A stretch of DNA of 64,000 nucleotides from JBGUVL01 sp964370395. Lineage in GTDB: Bacteria > Bacillota_I > Bacilli_A > Erysipelotrichales > Erysipelotrichaceae. The notes below the pieces were generated by a model. The model searched no databases and was not told the origin of the DNA. It saw nothing but the letters and a program-made list of their open reading frames with translations. The stretch lies in the NCBI GenBank assembly GCA_964370395.1, contig CAYJIZ010000012.1, positions 14,644 through 78,643 of the forward strand, in the 5' to 3' direction. Both the position numbers and the translations under genes were made by a program. Below, piece after piece: positions 37,345 to 46,163 of this stretch (position 1 is its first letter; every line of letters begins with the position of its first letter).

Positions 37345-38156
37345 TATGCTACCTCCTGGTATGAATACATACCCTCTGCAATAAATTTTGCAGGTCCTTC
37401 CATGATTACGTTAGTTGTATCATAACTAATATGTAATACGCCAAGCGGCAAATGTACATTCACCTTAGCGTTTACTTTATTTTGATTATGGGCAATCACA
37501 ACGGCAGCACAACAACCTGTTCCACAAGCTTTTGTGATTCCCACACCACGCTCATATGTCATTACTTTGATGTTGTCTTTGTCCACCACTTCCACAAAGT
37601 TTAGATTTGTTTTTTCTGCGTAGAGTGGATGGTTACACAAATAACTTCCCACTTGCTCCACATCGATGTTCTCTAATTGATCAACAAATAACACAGTATG
37701 GATGGTTCCCATAAACACACTACTGACATCATATTCATCAATGGTATAGTGTGCTACATCTTTCACTTCTTCACTTAGTTTTAATAACGAAGCATCAAAC
37801 ACTGGTTCGCCCATTGAAACACTTGCTTGAAATGGATCAAGTGTAACATTGATTGATAATGTTCCTGCTCCCGTTATGACATCAAAACAATCTTGCTTCA
37901 CAATGTGCTTATCACATACATACTTAGCAAAACAACGAATGCCATTACCACACATTGGTGCCATGCTTCCATCTTGATTATAGAAAAGCATTGCAAGCGG
38001 ATCTTGCTTCACAATAATGCAACCATCTGCACCAATTCCAACATGTTGATCACACACTTGAATTACCAACTGGCACAAATCGTATTGTTTCACTGCTTCA
38101 TAATCAAAAATAATAAAATTATTTCCACATCCATGGTATTTTCGAAAAGCAATCAT
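37344..38156 (-). CDS. dapF: Diaminopimelate epimerase
   Basis: 270 residues, cofactor-independent epimerase turning LL-DAP into meso-DAP. The two catalytic cysteines are in MCGNGIRCFAKY near residue 73 and KACGTGCCAAVV near 215. A GTG start three codons earlier (38165), inside the end of lysA, is possible; the ATG at 38156 gives the usual short N-terminus. Sits between lysA and dapA in the riboswitch-controlled operon. Confidence 0.93.
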   Translation of the reverse strand: MIAFRKYHGCGNNFIIFDYEAVKQYDLCQLVIQVCDQHVGIGADGCIIVKQDPLAMLFYNQDGSMAPMCGNGIRCFAKYVCDKHIVKQDCFDVITGAGTLSINVTLDPFQASVSMGEPVFDASLLKLSEEVKDVAHYTIDEYDVSSVFMGTIHTVLFVDQLENIDVEQVGSYLCNHPLYAEKTNLNFVEVVDKDNIKVMTYERGVGITKACGTGCCAAVVIAHNQNKVNAKVNVHLPLGVLHISYDTTNVIMEGPAKFIAEGMYSYQEVA

Positions 38157-38157
38157 A

Positions 38158-39429
38158 CTATTCACTCGCTACATCAAGTGCCATTTGGTCTTTGTAAGTT
38201 TCCGCTCGAATTACCAAACGTGCCTTTCCATCTTTGGCAAAAACAACTGGCAAACGATTTAATCGATTGTAGTTACTCGCCATTGAATGCCCATATGCTC
38301 CTGTTGAATACACCACAATAATATCGCCGCTTTCTACTTCACATAAAGGTGCATCGTGGATGATGATATCTCCACTTTCACAACACTTCCCTGCAATCTC
38401 ATATGTTTTTGTTTTCGCTTCACCCAATTTATTCGCTACATCACAAGCGTATTTTGCTTCGTATAACGCAGGACGAATGTTATCAGCCATTCCCCCGTTA
38501 ATAAACACAAATTGTTTTGTCGCCGTTTGTTTTGTGAACCCTGCTTCATATAACGTGTAACCTGCCTCCGCAACAATACTGCGTCCTGGTTCCATGCAAA
38601 CTTTTTGTAAACTTACCTTTTGGTTTTCGCAAGCTTGTTCAATGGCTTGGATTAACGTATGACACATTTCAGCCGTTGGTGTTGGTGTATCTTCACTTGT
38701 ATACATTACCCCAAAACCACCACCAATATTTAATACATCTGATGTAATATCGTATTCTTTTTCTAGTAGTGCAATGAAACTCACCATTTTTTCAATCGCT
38801 GCCACAAATGCTTGTTTCTCAAATATTTGTGAACCGATGTGAGAGTGAATCCCATCAAACACAACATACTCACTCGCTTTGATTTGTCGAATCATCCCAA
38901 CGATATCCGCTACTGCTTCAATGCTAATTCCAAATTTAGAATCACCATTCGCTGTCATAATGAACTCATGGGTATGTGCTTCAACTTTTGGATTAATACG
39001 AATTAACACATGCACTTGTTTTTGGTGGCGCACACTCGCTTCGATTACTTTTTCTACTTCATACGTATTGTCGATTACAATTGTTTTTACACCATAATCA
39101 AACGCCATCTCGATTTCTTCAAATGTTTTGTTGTTTCCATGAAAGTAAATTTTATCAGCTGGAAAGTTAGCACATTTTGCGACATACAATTCCCCACCAC
39201 TTACGACATCCAAACAACAGTTGTAGTCCATTAATTTTTTCAACATTTGTGTACAAGTAAACGCTTTTGATGCATAAATGACATCACTCGCAAATTGTTC
39301 ACTCACAAAGTTTTTTGTATATTCTTCTAATTGATTCTCAATCGCTTTTTCATCGTACACATAAAGTGGACTACCAAACGATTGGATTAATTCATCTGCT
39401 CTCACATCACCAATTTTCAACATTGTCAT
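38158..39429 (-). CDS. lysA: Diaminopimelate decarboxylase
   Basis: 423-residue PLP enzyme of the alanine-racemase fold III group. The PLP lysine is in VIYASKAFTC near residue 51, the phosphate-binding NIGGGFGV near 235, MEPGRSIVAEAG near 285 and the catalytic CESGDIIIHD near 352. Makes L-lysine from meso-DAP. AGGAGG 9 bases before the ATG at 39429 fixes the start; an 11-codon upstream extension would run into the riboswitch terminator. First gene of the lysine operon. Confidence 0.95.
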   Translation of the reverse strand: MTMLKIGDVRADELIQSFGSPLYVYDEKAIENQLEEYTKNFVSEQFASDVIYASKAFTCTQMLKKLMDYNCCLDVVSGGELYVAKCANFPADKIYFHGNNKTFEEIEMAFDYGVKTIVIDNTYEVEKVIEASVRHQKQVHVLIRINPKVEAHTHEFIMTANGDSKFGISIEAVADIVGMIRQIKASEYVVFDGIHSHIGSQIFEKQAFVAAIEKMVSFIALLEKEYDITSDVLNIGGGFGVMYTSEDTPTPTAEMCHTLIQAIEQACENQKVSLQKVCMEPGRSIVAEAGYTLYEAGFTKQTATKQFVFINGGMADNIRPALYEAKYACDVANKLGEAKTKTYEIAGKCCESGDIIIHDAPLCEVESGDIIVVYSTGAYGHSMASNYNRLNRLPVVFAKDGKARLVIRAETYKDQMALDVASE

Positions 39430-39443
39430 ATCTGATTTCCTCC

Positions 39444-39480
39444 TAAAAAAACAAAAAGCCAATAAGGGTATCTTATTGAC
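39444..39480 (-). terminator. Riboswitch terminator before lysA
   Basis: CAATAAG / CTTATTG stem (39461-39478 region) with flanking pairs, followed on the minus strand by a T-rich run (TTTTTGTTTTTTT). It lies between the lysine aptamer and the lysA ribosome site: the expression platform. Confidence 0.8.
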
Positions 39481-39496
39481 TTTATTTCATCATCAA

Positions 39497-39654
39497 GATA
39501 GCACCCCTACAAGTGTAGACAGTAAGATGGATATTCACCAAATTACCATGAAAAATGCATACCTGCATTTGACATTCGGCGAACTCCCCTCTAAGAACAC
39601 TGTCTAGCGAATGTCTTCTCGTAAGATCTTTTCTTGAACGTTCGCGCCTCTATC
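39497..39654 (-). promoter_or_regulatory. Lysine riboswitch (L box)
   Basis: The minus strand carries the conserved L-box blocks in order: GATAGAGGCGCGAAC, the AAGATCTTACGAGAAGAC arm, GGGGAGTTCGCCGAATG, the long TGCAGGTATGCA arm and GGGGTGCTATC that closes P1. Lysine binding stabilises the aptamer and lets the downstream terminator form, shutting off lysA-dapF-dapA-dapB-dapH. Identified by consensus recognition; boundaries approximate. Confidence 0.9.
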
Positions 39655-39687
39655 GTTATTCATTTGTTTGTATTAGTTTACCATAGT

Positions 39688-40605
39688 TTACTTTAAATTA
39701 CTATTACTTTCTTTACAACTTGGTAAACATAACGTGATTTGTGAAGGCAATAAGCGAATCGTTGGATTAATCATCTCCATCACTTCTCCATCAATATTCA
39801 CGCTTACTTTATCATCACATAGTACTTGTAACTGTTTTCCAAGATGCATACTCGCAAGAGTTGGATACTTTGTATGCTCTCCTTTTTTGTATTTTCCTGA
39901 AAGCTGAATAATTTGTTTGCGTGTTACTTTATTGATCAAGCATATGTCCATCCACCCATCATTAATACTCGCATTCGGTGCCGGACAAAATCCCCCACCA
40001 TAATATTTTCCATTTCCAGCCACAACAAACGTATAGTCTTTCTTCGCAATCAACTGTCCATCTAACAACAAAGTATACGTATGTGACAAAGAAGTATTCA
40101 TACTATACAACAAAGACAAGTAGTAAGGAACCACTCCTCGAAGTAGTGGCAATGTTTTAAAGTGGGCAACATTTTTTGCGATTGCCACATCCAAACCAAA
40201 CGACACCGTATTGATTCCAACATAGTTATCCACCTGTAGCAAATCACAAGGTACAAACCTTGGATTTTGGTAAAGATGCATCGTTAAAAAATCCTCTTTT
40301 TTGTATTCTAAAAAGGATTTGATAAAATCATTCCCTGTCCCAATTGGAAAAATAGCCAATTTCGCATTCGCATACTCGTACATCCCATTTACGACTTCAT
40401 GCACCGTACCATCTCCACCACAAGCATATAAACACAAGTCTAGTCCACTTTGCGCATACGCTCTTGCAATACGTGTTGCATCCTTCGCTTTTTTTGTGAC
40501 TTCTATGACATAATCGTATTCACGAAAAACTTCATTTATTTTACTCTTCAATTGTTCCACATTATATTTCCCTGCTTTGGGATTTAAAATAAATACATGC
40601 TTCAT
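39688..40605 (-). CDS. Diacylglycerol kinase family lipid kinase
   Basis: 305 residues. The DAGK catalytic domain shows FILNPKAGKYN at the N-terminus, CGGDGTVHEVVNGM near residue 63 and FPIGTGNDFIKSF near 86. DagK/YegS-like enzymes phosphorylate membrane diacylglycerol, feeding phosphatidate back after lipoteichoic acid synthesis, or act on other lipids. Single gene, convergent to nothing; its 3' end lies close to the promoter region of the lysine riboswitch. Confidence 0.9.
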   Translation of the reverse strand: MKHVFILNPKAGKYNVEQLKSKINEVFREYDYVIEVTKKAKDATRIARAYAQSGLDLCLYACGGDGTVHEVVNGMYEYANAKLAIFPIGTGNDFIKSFLEYKKEDFLTMHLYQNPRFVPCDLLQVDNYVGINTVSFGLDVAIAKNVAHFKTLPLLRGVVPYYLSLLYSMNTSLSHTYTLLLDGQLIAKKDYTFVVAGNGKYYGGGFCPAPNASINDGWMDICLINKVTRKQIIQLSGKYKKGEHTKYPTLASMHLGKQLQVLCDDKVSVNIDGEVMEMINPTIRLLPSQITLCLPSCKESNSNLK

Positions 40606-40713
40606 ATTTTCTCCTAGTTAAGTTAAGTATAGCGACATATGTGTTTTGTTTCAATCAATTTCGTTGAATTGCCTTTATGGTAATGGTAGTATAAATACAG
40701 ACGAGGTAGAATT

Positions 40714-41478
40714 ATGAAATATTGTATTGAATGTGGTAATGAATTAACAATTAAACAATGTGATCATGATGGTATGATTCCTTATTGTCCAAAATGCAAA
40801 GAGTTTCGCTTTGAAATGTTCAATAGTGCGATTAGTTGTGTTTTGTTTAATCCCAATAAAGATCATGTTTTAATGATTCAACAATATGGTAAGACGAGTA
40901 ATATTTTAGTTGCGGGATACATCAACAAGGGTGAAAATGCGAATGAAGCATTGGTTCGCGAAGTAAAAGAAGAAGTGGATTTGGACATCGTTGATTATTT
41001 ATACAATGACAATGTTTACTTTGAAAAAAGCAATACACTAATTCACAACTTTATTGGTTATGTTGATAGTGATGCTTTTCATTTAACAGATGAAGTGGAC
41101 AAAGCCCAATGGTTTGCTTTACAAGATGCCTACAAACAAGTAAAAGAAAAAAGCTTGGCAAAACAATTCATGTTGAAGGCATTCTTAAAACTTAACTTAG
41201 CCTATGCGATGTTCACGATAGAAAATGAAATTGTGTATTTCAACGATGCTTTCGATAAGCGTTTAGCGGAAGTTACCTTCCCTTTCCATGATGGTGTCTA
41301 CAACATTAACCATACGTTTGTGAATCCTCACTTACGAGGTTTAGGAATTGCTTCTCAACTCATTGAAAGTGCCTATGAAACCATTTTAAAAAACAATGGC
41401 AAAGCCATTGCTACTTGTCCTTATGCAATCAAATGGTTTGCAAAGAATCCTGATAAACAAGAAATCTTAAAAAGATAG
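40714..41478 (+). CDS. Zinc-ribbon Nudix hydrolase fused to a YjdJ-like GNAT domain
   Basis: 254 residues in three parts: a zinc ribbon with CIECGNEL and YCPKCKEF (residues 4-30); a Nudix domain whose box runs from GYINKGENANEALV to REVKEEVDLD (about 70-93), with Asp in place of the usual Gly; and a C-terminal GNAT_YjdJ-type acetyltransferase with NPHLRGLGIASQLIESAYE and CPYAIKWFAKNP. The first two parts resemble NudC-type NADH/nucleotide pyrophosphatases. The fusion suggests linked removal of a nucleotide conjugate and acetyl transfer; substrates unknown. Confidence 0.85.
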   Translation: MKYCIECGNELTIKQCDHDGMIPYCPKCKEFRFEMFNSAISCVLFNPNKDHVLMIQQYGKTSNILVAGYINKGENANEALVREVKEEVDLDIVDYLYNDNVYFEKSNTLIHNFIGYVDSDAFHLTDEVDKAQWFALQDAYKQVKEKSLAKQFMLKAFLKLNLAYAMFTIENEIVYFNDAFDKRLAEVTFPFHDGVYNINHTFVNPHLRGLGIASQLIESAYETILKNNGKAIATCPYAIKWFAKNPDKQEILKR

Positions 41479-41517
41479 TGAAACCCCTTCATTGATGGGT
41501 TACACTATCTTTTTTTA
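41467..41517 (+). terminator. Terminator after the Nudix-GNAT gene
   Basis: AGATAGTG...AACCC and GGGTT...CACTATCT arms around CTTCATTGAT, followed by TTTTTTTA. It reaches the convergent flavodoxin stop at 41515, so it probably serves both. Confidence 0.75.
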
Positions 41518-42135
41518 TCGAATAAAATTAGTACGTTGTGGCTCTTCTGCTTCGTAAGGTTTGATATCAGCTTTGTTTCCTGCTTCCATACAATGCAATA
41601 AATACGCCATATTATCCGCCAAACGACGCATCGTTTGCATTCCTTCTAAGTCTTGTTTCACTTCTTCTGGGGTACTACCATGAATCATATTCCAATATTG
41701 TGAAGAAATAACAGGCATTTCAGAAATCATAAAATACTTATTTAACTGATCAAAACTTGCGCTTGCTCCACCTCTTCGACAACTTACTATCGCTGCTGCT
41801 GGTTTGTGTTTAAAATAACGCTTACCAGAATAAAAAGCACGATCCATAAAGGATGTCAGTGCACCACTCGCGGCGGCAAAATGCACAGGTGAACCAAAAA
41901 CAAACGCATCTGCTTTTGCAGCTAACTCTTGAAATTGATTTACGATATCCTTTCGAAAACACTCTCCACTTTTACGACATACATTACAACCGATGCATCC
42001 AGCAATCGCTTCATTACGAATCCAAAATAGTTCAGAATCAATACCTCGCTTCTTTAACTGTGTGGCGATTTCTTGTAACCCTGTCGCTGTGCATCCATGC
42101 TCATGTGGACTTCCGTTTACTAATACTACTTTCAT
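41515..42135 (-). CDS. Flavodoxin-fold NAD(P)H:FMN oxidoreductase (iron-sulfur flavoprotein-like)
   Basis: 206 residues. N-terminal FMN phosphate loop VLVNGSPHEHGCTATG, cysteine cluster CIGCNVCRKSGEC (near 47-59) that may hold a [4Fe-4S] cluster, and FGSPVHFAAASGAL near 79. The family transfers electrons or reduces quinones, azo and nitro compounds. TGGAGGAG precedes the ATG. It follows the 42-residue microprotein gene by 21 bases. Confidence 0.85.
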   Translation of the reverse strand: MKVVLVNGSPHEHGCTATGLQEIATQLKKRGIDSELFWIRNEAIAGCIGCNVCRKSGECFRKDIVNQFQELAAKADAFVFGSPVHFAAASGALTSFMDRAFYSGKRYFKHKPAAAIVSCRRGGASASFDQLNKYFMISEMPVISSQYWNMIHGSTPEEVKQDLEGMQTMRRLADNMAYLLHCMEAGNKADIKPYEAEEPQRTNFIR

Positions 42136-42156
42136 TTTTTACTCCTCCATTTCCAT

Positions 42157-42285
42157 TTAAAGATTTCGTTTTCTTCTTTTGCGAAAAGAGATATCTTCTC
42201 CTCTTCTTAGCTTTTCCCGTTTCATTGCCATATCCATGTTACAAAACCAAATAATGACTATCCCTACTACGATGAATAACAACAT
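42157..42285 (-). CDS. 42-residue single-pass membrane microprotein
   Basis: An ORF starting MLLFIVVGIVIIWFCNMDMA: a hydrophobic helix (1-16) followed by a strongly basic tail rich in KRR. AAGGG precedes the ATG by a few bases and the flavodoxin gene follows. The same layout (short helix, acidic/polar break, MKR-rich tail) appears in the 37-residue protein at 60631-60744. Function unknown; coding status inferred from ribosome site and composition. Confidence 0.5.
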   Translation of the reverse strand: MLLFIVVGIVIIWFCNMDMAMKREKLRRGEDISFRKRRKRNL

Positions 42286-42367
42286 GAAATCCCTTCTTTC
42301 TACTTGCTACTTTTATTGTATCACAACTCTTTTAGAAACAAAGAAAAACAAATGCCTTTGCATTTGT

Positions 42368-43153
42368 TTACTTAACATAATTCAAATCTTTCAAAAACAA
42401 ATAAATTCCTTCTTCATGCGAAGCAAGACATCGTGTCGTAAAATGATTTAGTAAGTTTGGATGAGAGTCTGCCATGATGACTGGTAAGCCCACTGCATTT
42501 AAAATCGCAAAATCATTCATACTATCCCCAAAAGCAACACATTGTTCTTTCGTTATGTTTTCTCTTTCTAAAACAGTATACAACCCTTTTACTTTATTCG
42601 CTTGCCTAGAATAGATTTCATAGTAATCAAAACCACCATGCGCAAATTCTAAATTAGGAAACTGCTCGCTTAATGCACTGACCTCTTCCTTGCTTAAATC
42701 CATCGCAATCGATAAAATCGTTTCTTTTTTATGCGCATCCAAACAAGTAAAGCACGGATAGGTTTCATTAAAACGATCCATGTACTCAGGTAAGCAATTT
42801 TCATAGTTATAGTAATAGAACTGATTTGTGCTTTTTAAACCGACATTGCGAACATTCTTCTCGCAATATTTTATTATCGCATCCACATCTTCTTGCAACA
42901 TACCAATTTCATACACCACTTCATTATTCGCATCAATTAATGCACTTCCATTGCAGACGGCATAATAATCAAATAAACCTTTTAGTTTTTGCGGAACATC
43001 ATTCATCGTTCTTCCTGAATTCAATACCAAACAATATCCTTGTTGGCGCAATTGTTGTAAGGCACTTACACTTTGTTCACTCACTCCCCAATTATCACTG
43101 TCATAAGAAAACAAAGTGCCATCCACATCAAAAGAAAATAATCGGTACTTCAT
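42368..43153 (-). CDS. HAD-superfamily phosphatase (Cof type)
   Basis: 261 residues. Motif I FSFDVDGTLFS at the N-terminus with both catalytic aspartates, motif II VLNSGRT near 45, a class IIB cap at about 80-185, and motif IV FGDSMNDFAIL near 205. These cytoplasmic enzymes dephosphorylate sugar phosphates or FMN-like metabolites. The start at 43153 shares TAATG with the upstream small membrane-protein gene. Substrate unknown. Confidence 0.88.
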   Translation of the reverse strand: MKYRLFSFDVDGTLFSYDSDNWGVSEQSVSALQQLRQQGYCLVLNSGRTMNDVPQKLKGLFDYYAVCNGSALIDANNEVVYEIGMLQEDVDAIIKYCEKNVRNVGLKSTNQFYYYNYENCLPEYMDRFNETYPCFTCLDAHKKETILSIAMDLSKEEVSALSEQFPNLEFAHGGFDYYEIYSRQANKVKGLYTVLERENITKEQCVAFGDSMNDFAILNAVGLPVIMADSHPNLLNHFTTRCLASHEEGIYLFLKDLNYVK

Positions 43154-43422
43154 TAGTATAATTTCCCTAGTAAACCCATCATACAACGTACGATCACATT
43201 AATTTCTGTAATGTCATTACGACTTTTCGCAAGTTTGAATTCTTTTTCTAGTAGGACACAAAAAGCGACCAAAAACAACGCTATTAAAGTAGCTATGTAT
43301 TGTGCTTGTAGCAGTGATATGACAACCAAATACGCATTCACTGCTAGTATGATAAAGAAGGTAATTTGAAACACACTTGTCATCAATCGCCATTTCTCAT
43401 CCATTTTTGTTTTCATTTTCAT
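43153..43422 (-). CDS. Small two-pass membrane protein
   Basis: 89 residues: a charged N-terminus, hydrophobic segments at about 14-35 and 38-58, then a charged C-terminus. AGGAG precedes the ATG. It is translationally coupled to the HAD phosphatase. I recognise no family. Confidence 0.7.
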   Translation of the reverse strand: MKMKTKMDEKWRLMTSVFQITFFIILAVNAYLVVISLLQAQYIATLIALFLVAFCVLLEKEFKLAKSRNDITEINVIVRCMMGLLGKLY

Positions 43423-43469
43423 ATGTTTTCTCCTGTTTTTTTATTGTACGCTATGAACGCATACCAATC

Positions 43470-44405
43470 CTATTGTGCTTTCACATCGTAAAGCAAACGA
43501 TGCCTAAAGTACAAGAAATGATCAGAGTGCATATATATACGTAATAATTGTGTGTGAGGATGCTCTACGCTATCAAATGAAGGAAACTTAGCACCAATCG
43601 TTAATGCATTTCCCCCTAAATACACACAAGAATAGTTTAAAAATAATTCATCCATTAATTTCTCTTGAATAAAAATATGCATCAATGTTGGTGATTCAAC
43701 AAGCAATTTCTCAATTTGCATTTTCTTTAATAAACGCATTGCGATCGCATGATCCATCACTTCTTCACCACTGACAATAAGATAAATCGTATTCACATCT
43801 AATGGTAAAACAATGTCTTCTTCTTTCTTCACTACAACATATTGTTTCTTTATATTTCGAATACAATATTCCATCCCTTTTGTTGTTGTATAAAACATAA
43901 TCGGCACTTCATTACAAGCAAAGATAAAATGATCATAAGGAACATCTTTTCCATCAAGTGTAGGAATGATATTCCAAGGTACATCGTGTTTATTGTTTTG
44001 TATTCTTGTTTCCTCTAAGCTTTGTTCGTATACATGACCCGTCCCTTTTGGCTCTGCTTTTAATGTGTTTGCACCGAATATAATTCCATCCGCACTCGCA
44101 CGAAGCACATTTAATGTATACCAATCCACAATGCTACCTTCTTTTGCTAAATAGTTTTTACTCGCAATAAAAGGTCCTTCTGGGGCATCGTTAAAAGCGA
44201 TACGCCCATCAATAGAAGTCACAAGTGAACTGTATAAGTAAGGCTTGTCTACTGGCAAGCTAGGAAACATTAACGCTTCCCCATAGACACTTAGTAAAGA
44301 AGCATTGTTGACACCCTCTTCACATAAGTCTACACTTTCGTTTTTATACAAGCACTGTAACTTCATCTTTTCAAAAGGATATTGCATTTTTGTTAGGGTA
44401 CTCAT
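43470..44405 (-). CDS. RibD C-terminal/dihydrofolate-reductase-like oxidoreductase
   Basis: 311 residues. A unique N-terminus (about 1-60), then a RibD_C fold: YLYSSLVTSIDGRIAF near 76, DGIIFGANTLKAEPKG near 125 and a C-terminal LGGNALTIG segment near 276. These domains reduce pyrimidine or pterin-like substrates with NADPH. The enzyme lacks the deaminase half of RibD and no riboflavin genes are near. The start at 44405 lies one base after the SDR stop with GGAGG 11 bases upstream. Confidence 0.8.
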   Translation of the reverse strand: MSTLTKMQYPFEKMKLQCLYKNESVDLCEEGVNNASLLSVYGEALMFPSLPVDKPYLYSSLVTSIDGRIAFNDAPEGPFIASKNYLAKEGSIVDWYTLNVLRASADGIIFGANTLKAEPKGTGHVYEQSLEETRIQNNKHDVPWNIIPTLDGKDVPYDHFIFACNEVPIMFYTTTKGMEYCIRNIKKQYVVVKKEEDIVLPLDVNTIYLIVSGEEVMDHAIAMRLLKKMQIEKLLVESPTLMHIFIQEKLMDELFLNYSCVYLGGNALTIGAKFPSFDSVEHPHTQLLRIYMHSDHFLYFRHRLLYDVKAQ

Positions 44406-44406
44406 C

Positions 44407-45138
44407 TTACAATGGTCCTCCACAAATTGGTAATGCAATTCCACTAATCCAGCTTGAATCATCACAACTTAAGAAGACAACACCATTCACAATGTCATCC
44501 ACATTCCCAATGCGACCTAATGGGTACAAACTCTTGTAGAAATCCATTAACGCTTGTGGATCATCACAGTGGTCCAAACGGTTTTGAATCATCGGTGTAT
44601 GAATCACCCCTGGCAGTACACTATTACAGCGAACCATTGGTGCGTATTCAAGCGCGATACATTGTGTCAGCATACTCACCGCTGCTTTGCTTGGGTTGTA
44701 TGCGATTCGCTCTTGTAGTGGTTTTACACTCATATCACTGGAGATATTCACTATTGTCGAAGGTTGTAGCTTTAAATAAGGAATGGCTGCCTTATTGATG
44801 GCAAATGTTCCAATTGTGTTTACTTCAAACACTTTACGGAAGTTTTCCATCGATGTTTCTTCTAAATTTCCTTCATGCACAATTCCTGCACTATTCACAA
44901 GACAATCTAATTTATGAAACGTTGTAATCGCAACATTTACTGCTCTTTCGCAATCTTCAAATTTACTAATGTCTCCACTTACATAAACAAAATTCTCATG
45001 TTCAATCGTAATTGAATCTTCCAATGAAAAACCAACTACTTTTGCACCTTCATTCAAAAAACGTTGAACGATTGCTTTTCCCATACCACTTGCTGCTCCA
45101 CTTACCAAAGCAACTCTATTTTCCATTTTATTTTGCAT
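44407..45138 (-). CDS. Short-chain dehydrogenase/reductase
   Basis: 243 residues, classical SDR: ALVSGAASGMGKAIV near 11 (NAD(P) binding), CLVNSAGIV near 86, catalytic serine in VNISSDMS near 133 and YNPSKAA near 150 (Tyr-x3-Lys). FabG-like in layout but outside any fatty-acid cluster; substrate unknown. Coupled to the RibD_C-like gene downstream, suggesting one short pathway. Confidence 0.9.
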   Translation of the reverse strand: MQNKMENRVALVSGAASGMGKAIVQRFLNEGAKVVGFSLEDSITIEHENFVYVSGDISKFEDCERAVNVAITTFHKLDCLVNSAGIVHEGNLEETSMENFRKVFEVNTIGTFAINKAAIPYLKLQPSTIVNISSDMSVKPLQERIAYNPSKAAVSMLTQCIALEYAPMVRCNSVLPGVIHTPMIQNRLDHCDDPQALMDFYKSLYPLGRIGNVDDIVNGVVFLSCDDSSWISGIALPICGGPL

Positions 45139-45170
45139 ATTACTCCCTTTTCTTTCTGTTTCTATTTGTT

Positions 45171-45803
45171 TTATTTGTCGCTTCCGTCCAAATAGTTAGA
45201 TGAACTGTATCCATAGTGATAATAGTTACCACTTTGTTTATCCTTATACCAAGCGTTTGCTAGTTTTGCGGCGTATTCACATTTCTGCGTTACGTATTCA
45301 TTGTCTTTTGCACTTAGTGCATCCGTTTTATTCGCATACACGCAATCCAACAATAATGCATCTATCGCTTTTGTATAAAATTCAATCGTCGCTTCTACCG
45401 ATTTGGCCATACTGTTCCATTTTGCCCCTGTACTCATTAATAAAAACGCACATTTATCCCAACGATGTTGTCTGTCTTTACGTACACGATACCCATTGTC
45501 CAATACCTGCAAACGACTCAAGAACGACATTAGTGTTCCTGAAACATTTCCAAACCACATCGGGCTTGCTAGCACGATACAATCCGCTTTTTCTATTTTG
45601 TCTAATATCGCAACAAAGTAATCCTTTTGTGCACAATAATCTTTGCTTTCGCATTGCTTGCAATCCATACAAGGATGAACTGGCTTTTGATCAAACACAC
45701 GAATGATTTCCACTTCGCCATCTAAGTGTTTCACAAAGTGATCCACCATTTGTTGTGTTTGTCCTTGTTTTTTAGGAGATCCTTGAATAACTAATGTTTT
45801 CAT
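45171..45803 (-). CDS. Flavodoxin-fold NAD(P)H oxidoreductase (copy 2)
   Basis: 210 residues starting MKTLVIQGSPKKQGQTQQMV. The CMDCKQCESKDYCAQKD cysteine cluster is near 44-60 and the ASPMWFGNVSGTLMSFLSRL motif near 78. It is plainly a paralogue of the product of 46164-46808: the same SPMWFGNVSG block, and the same WYxDKQxGxYxxYGYxSxNY C-terminus. The start at 45803 overlaps the stop of the TIGR03792-like gene (TAATG). Part of a duplicated two-gene module. Confidence 0.87.
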   Translation of the reverse strand: MKTLVIQGSPKKQGQTQQMVDHFVKHLDGEVEIIRVFDQKPVHPCMDCKQCESKDYCAQKDYFVAILDKIEKADCIVLASPMWFGNVSGTLMSFLSRLQVLDNGYRVRKDRQHRWDKCAFLLMSTGAKWNSMAKSVEATIEFYTKAIDALLLDCVYANKTDALSAKDNEYVTQKCEYAAKLANAWYKDKQSGNYYHYGYSSSNYLDGSDK

Positions 45804-46162
45804 TACTCCACCCCATAGTGACAATACTCACACAATCCATGTTCATTCTCTTTGTGTAAACGACGCACAATTTTGTATGGATAAGGATACTGTTTATCAA
45901 AATAAGCAGTAATTTGTTTTAGCTTTTCAATGGGAATGGACTTCCACCCATCTAATGTTTTCCAAACAATAATCGAATGTACTTCTCCAGGTGTCGTATC
46001 ATTAACCCAAACTTCTTTGGAAACAAAGTCTGGGTATTCTTTTAAAAACATCGTCCATATTTCATGATCCAATTGTACAAACGACTGTATTGTTTCCACA
46101 TTTTCTAATTGAAAAACCAAGTATTCCACTGGATAATCCAAATTCATTTCTGTTTCGTACAT
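45803..46162 (-). CDS. TIGR03792-like small protein (copy 2)
   Basis: 119 residues, dimeric alpha/beta ABM-like fold expected: YPVEYLVFQLENVET, HEIWTMFLKEYPDFVSKEVW, then PGEVHSIIVWKTLDGWKSIP. It matches the uncharacterised TIGR03792 pattern of an iWt motif, a GF/DF motif and a late W-x-W motif. The first ATG in the frame lies 33 codons earlier inside the upstream gene; the ATG at 46162 with AAAGGAATGG is preferred. Paired with a flavodoxin; role unknown. Confidence 0.72.
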   Translation of the reverse strand: MYETEMNLDYPVEYLVFQLENVETIQSFVQLDHEIWTMFLKEYPDFVSKEVWVNDTTPGEVHSIIVWKTLDGWKSIPIEKLKQITAYFDKQYPYPYKIVRRLHKENEHGLCEYCHYGVE

Positions 46163-46163
46163 A

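Noticed and set aside
39430..39462. N-terminal extension of lysA
   Set aside because: The extra codons are the T run of the riboswitch terminator; AGGAGG points to the ATG at 39429.
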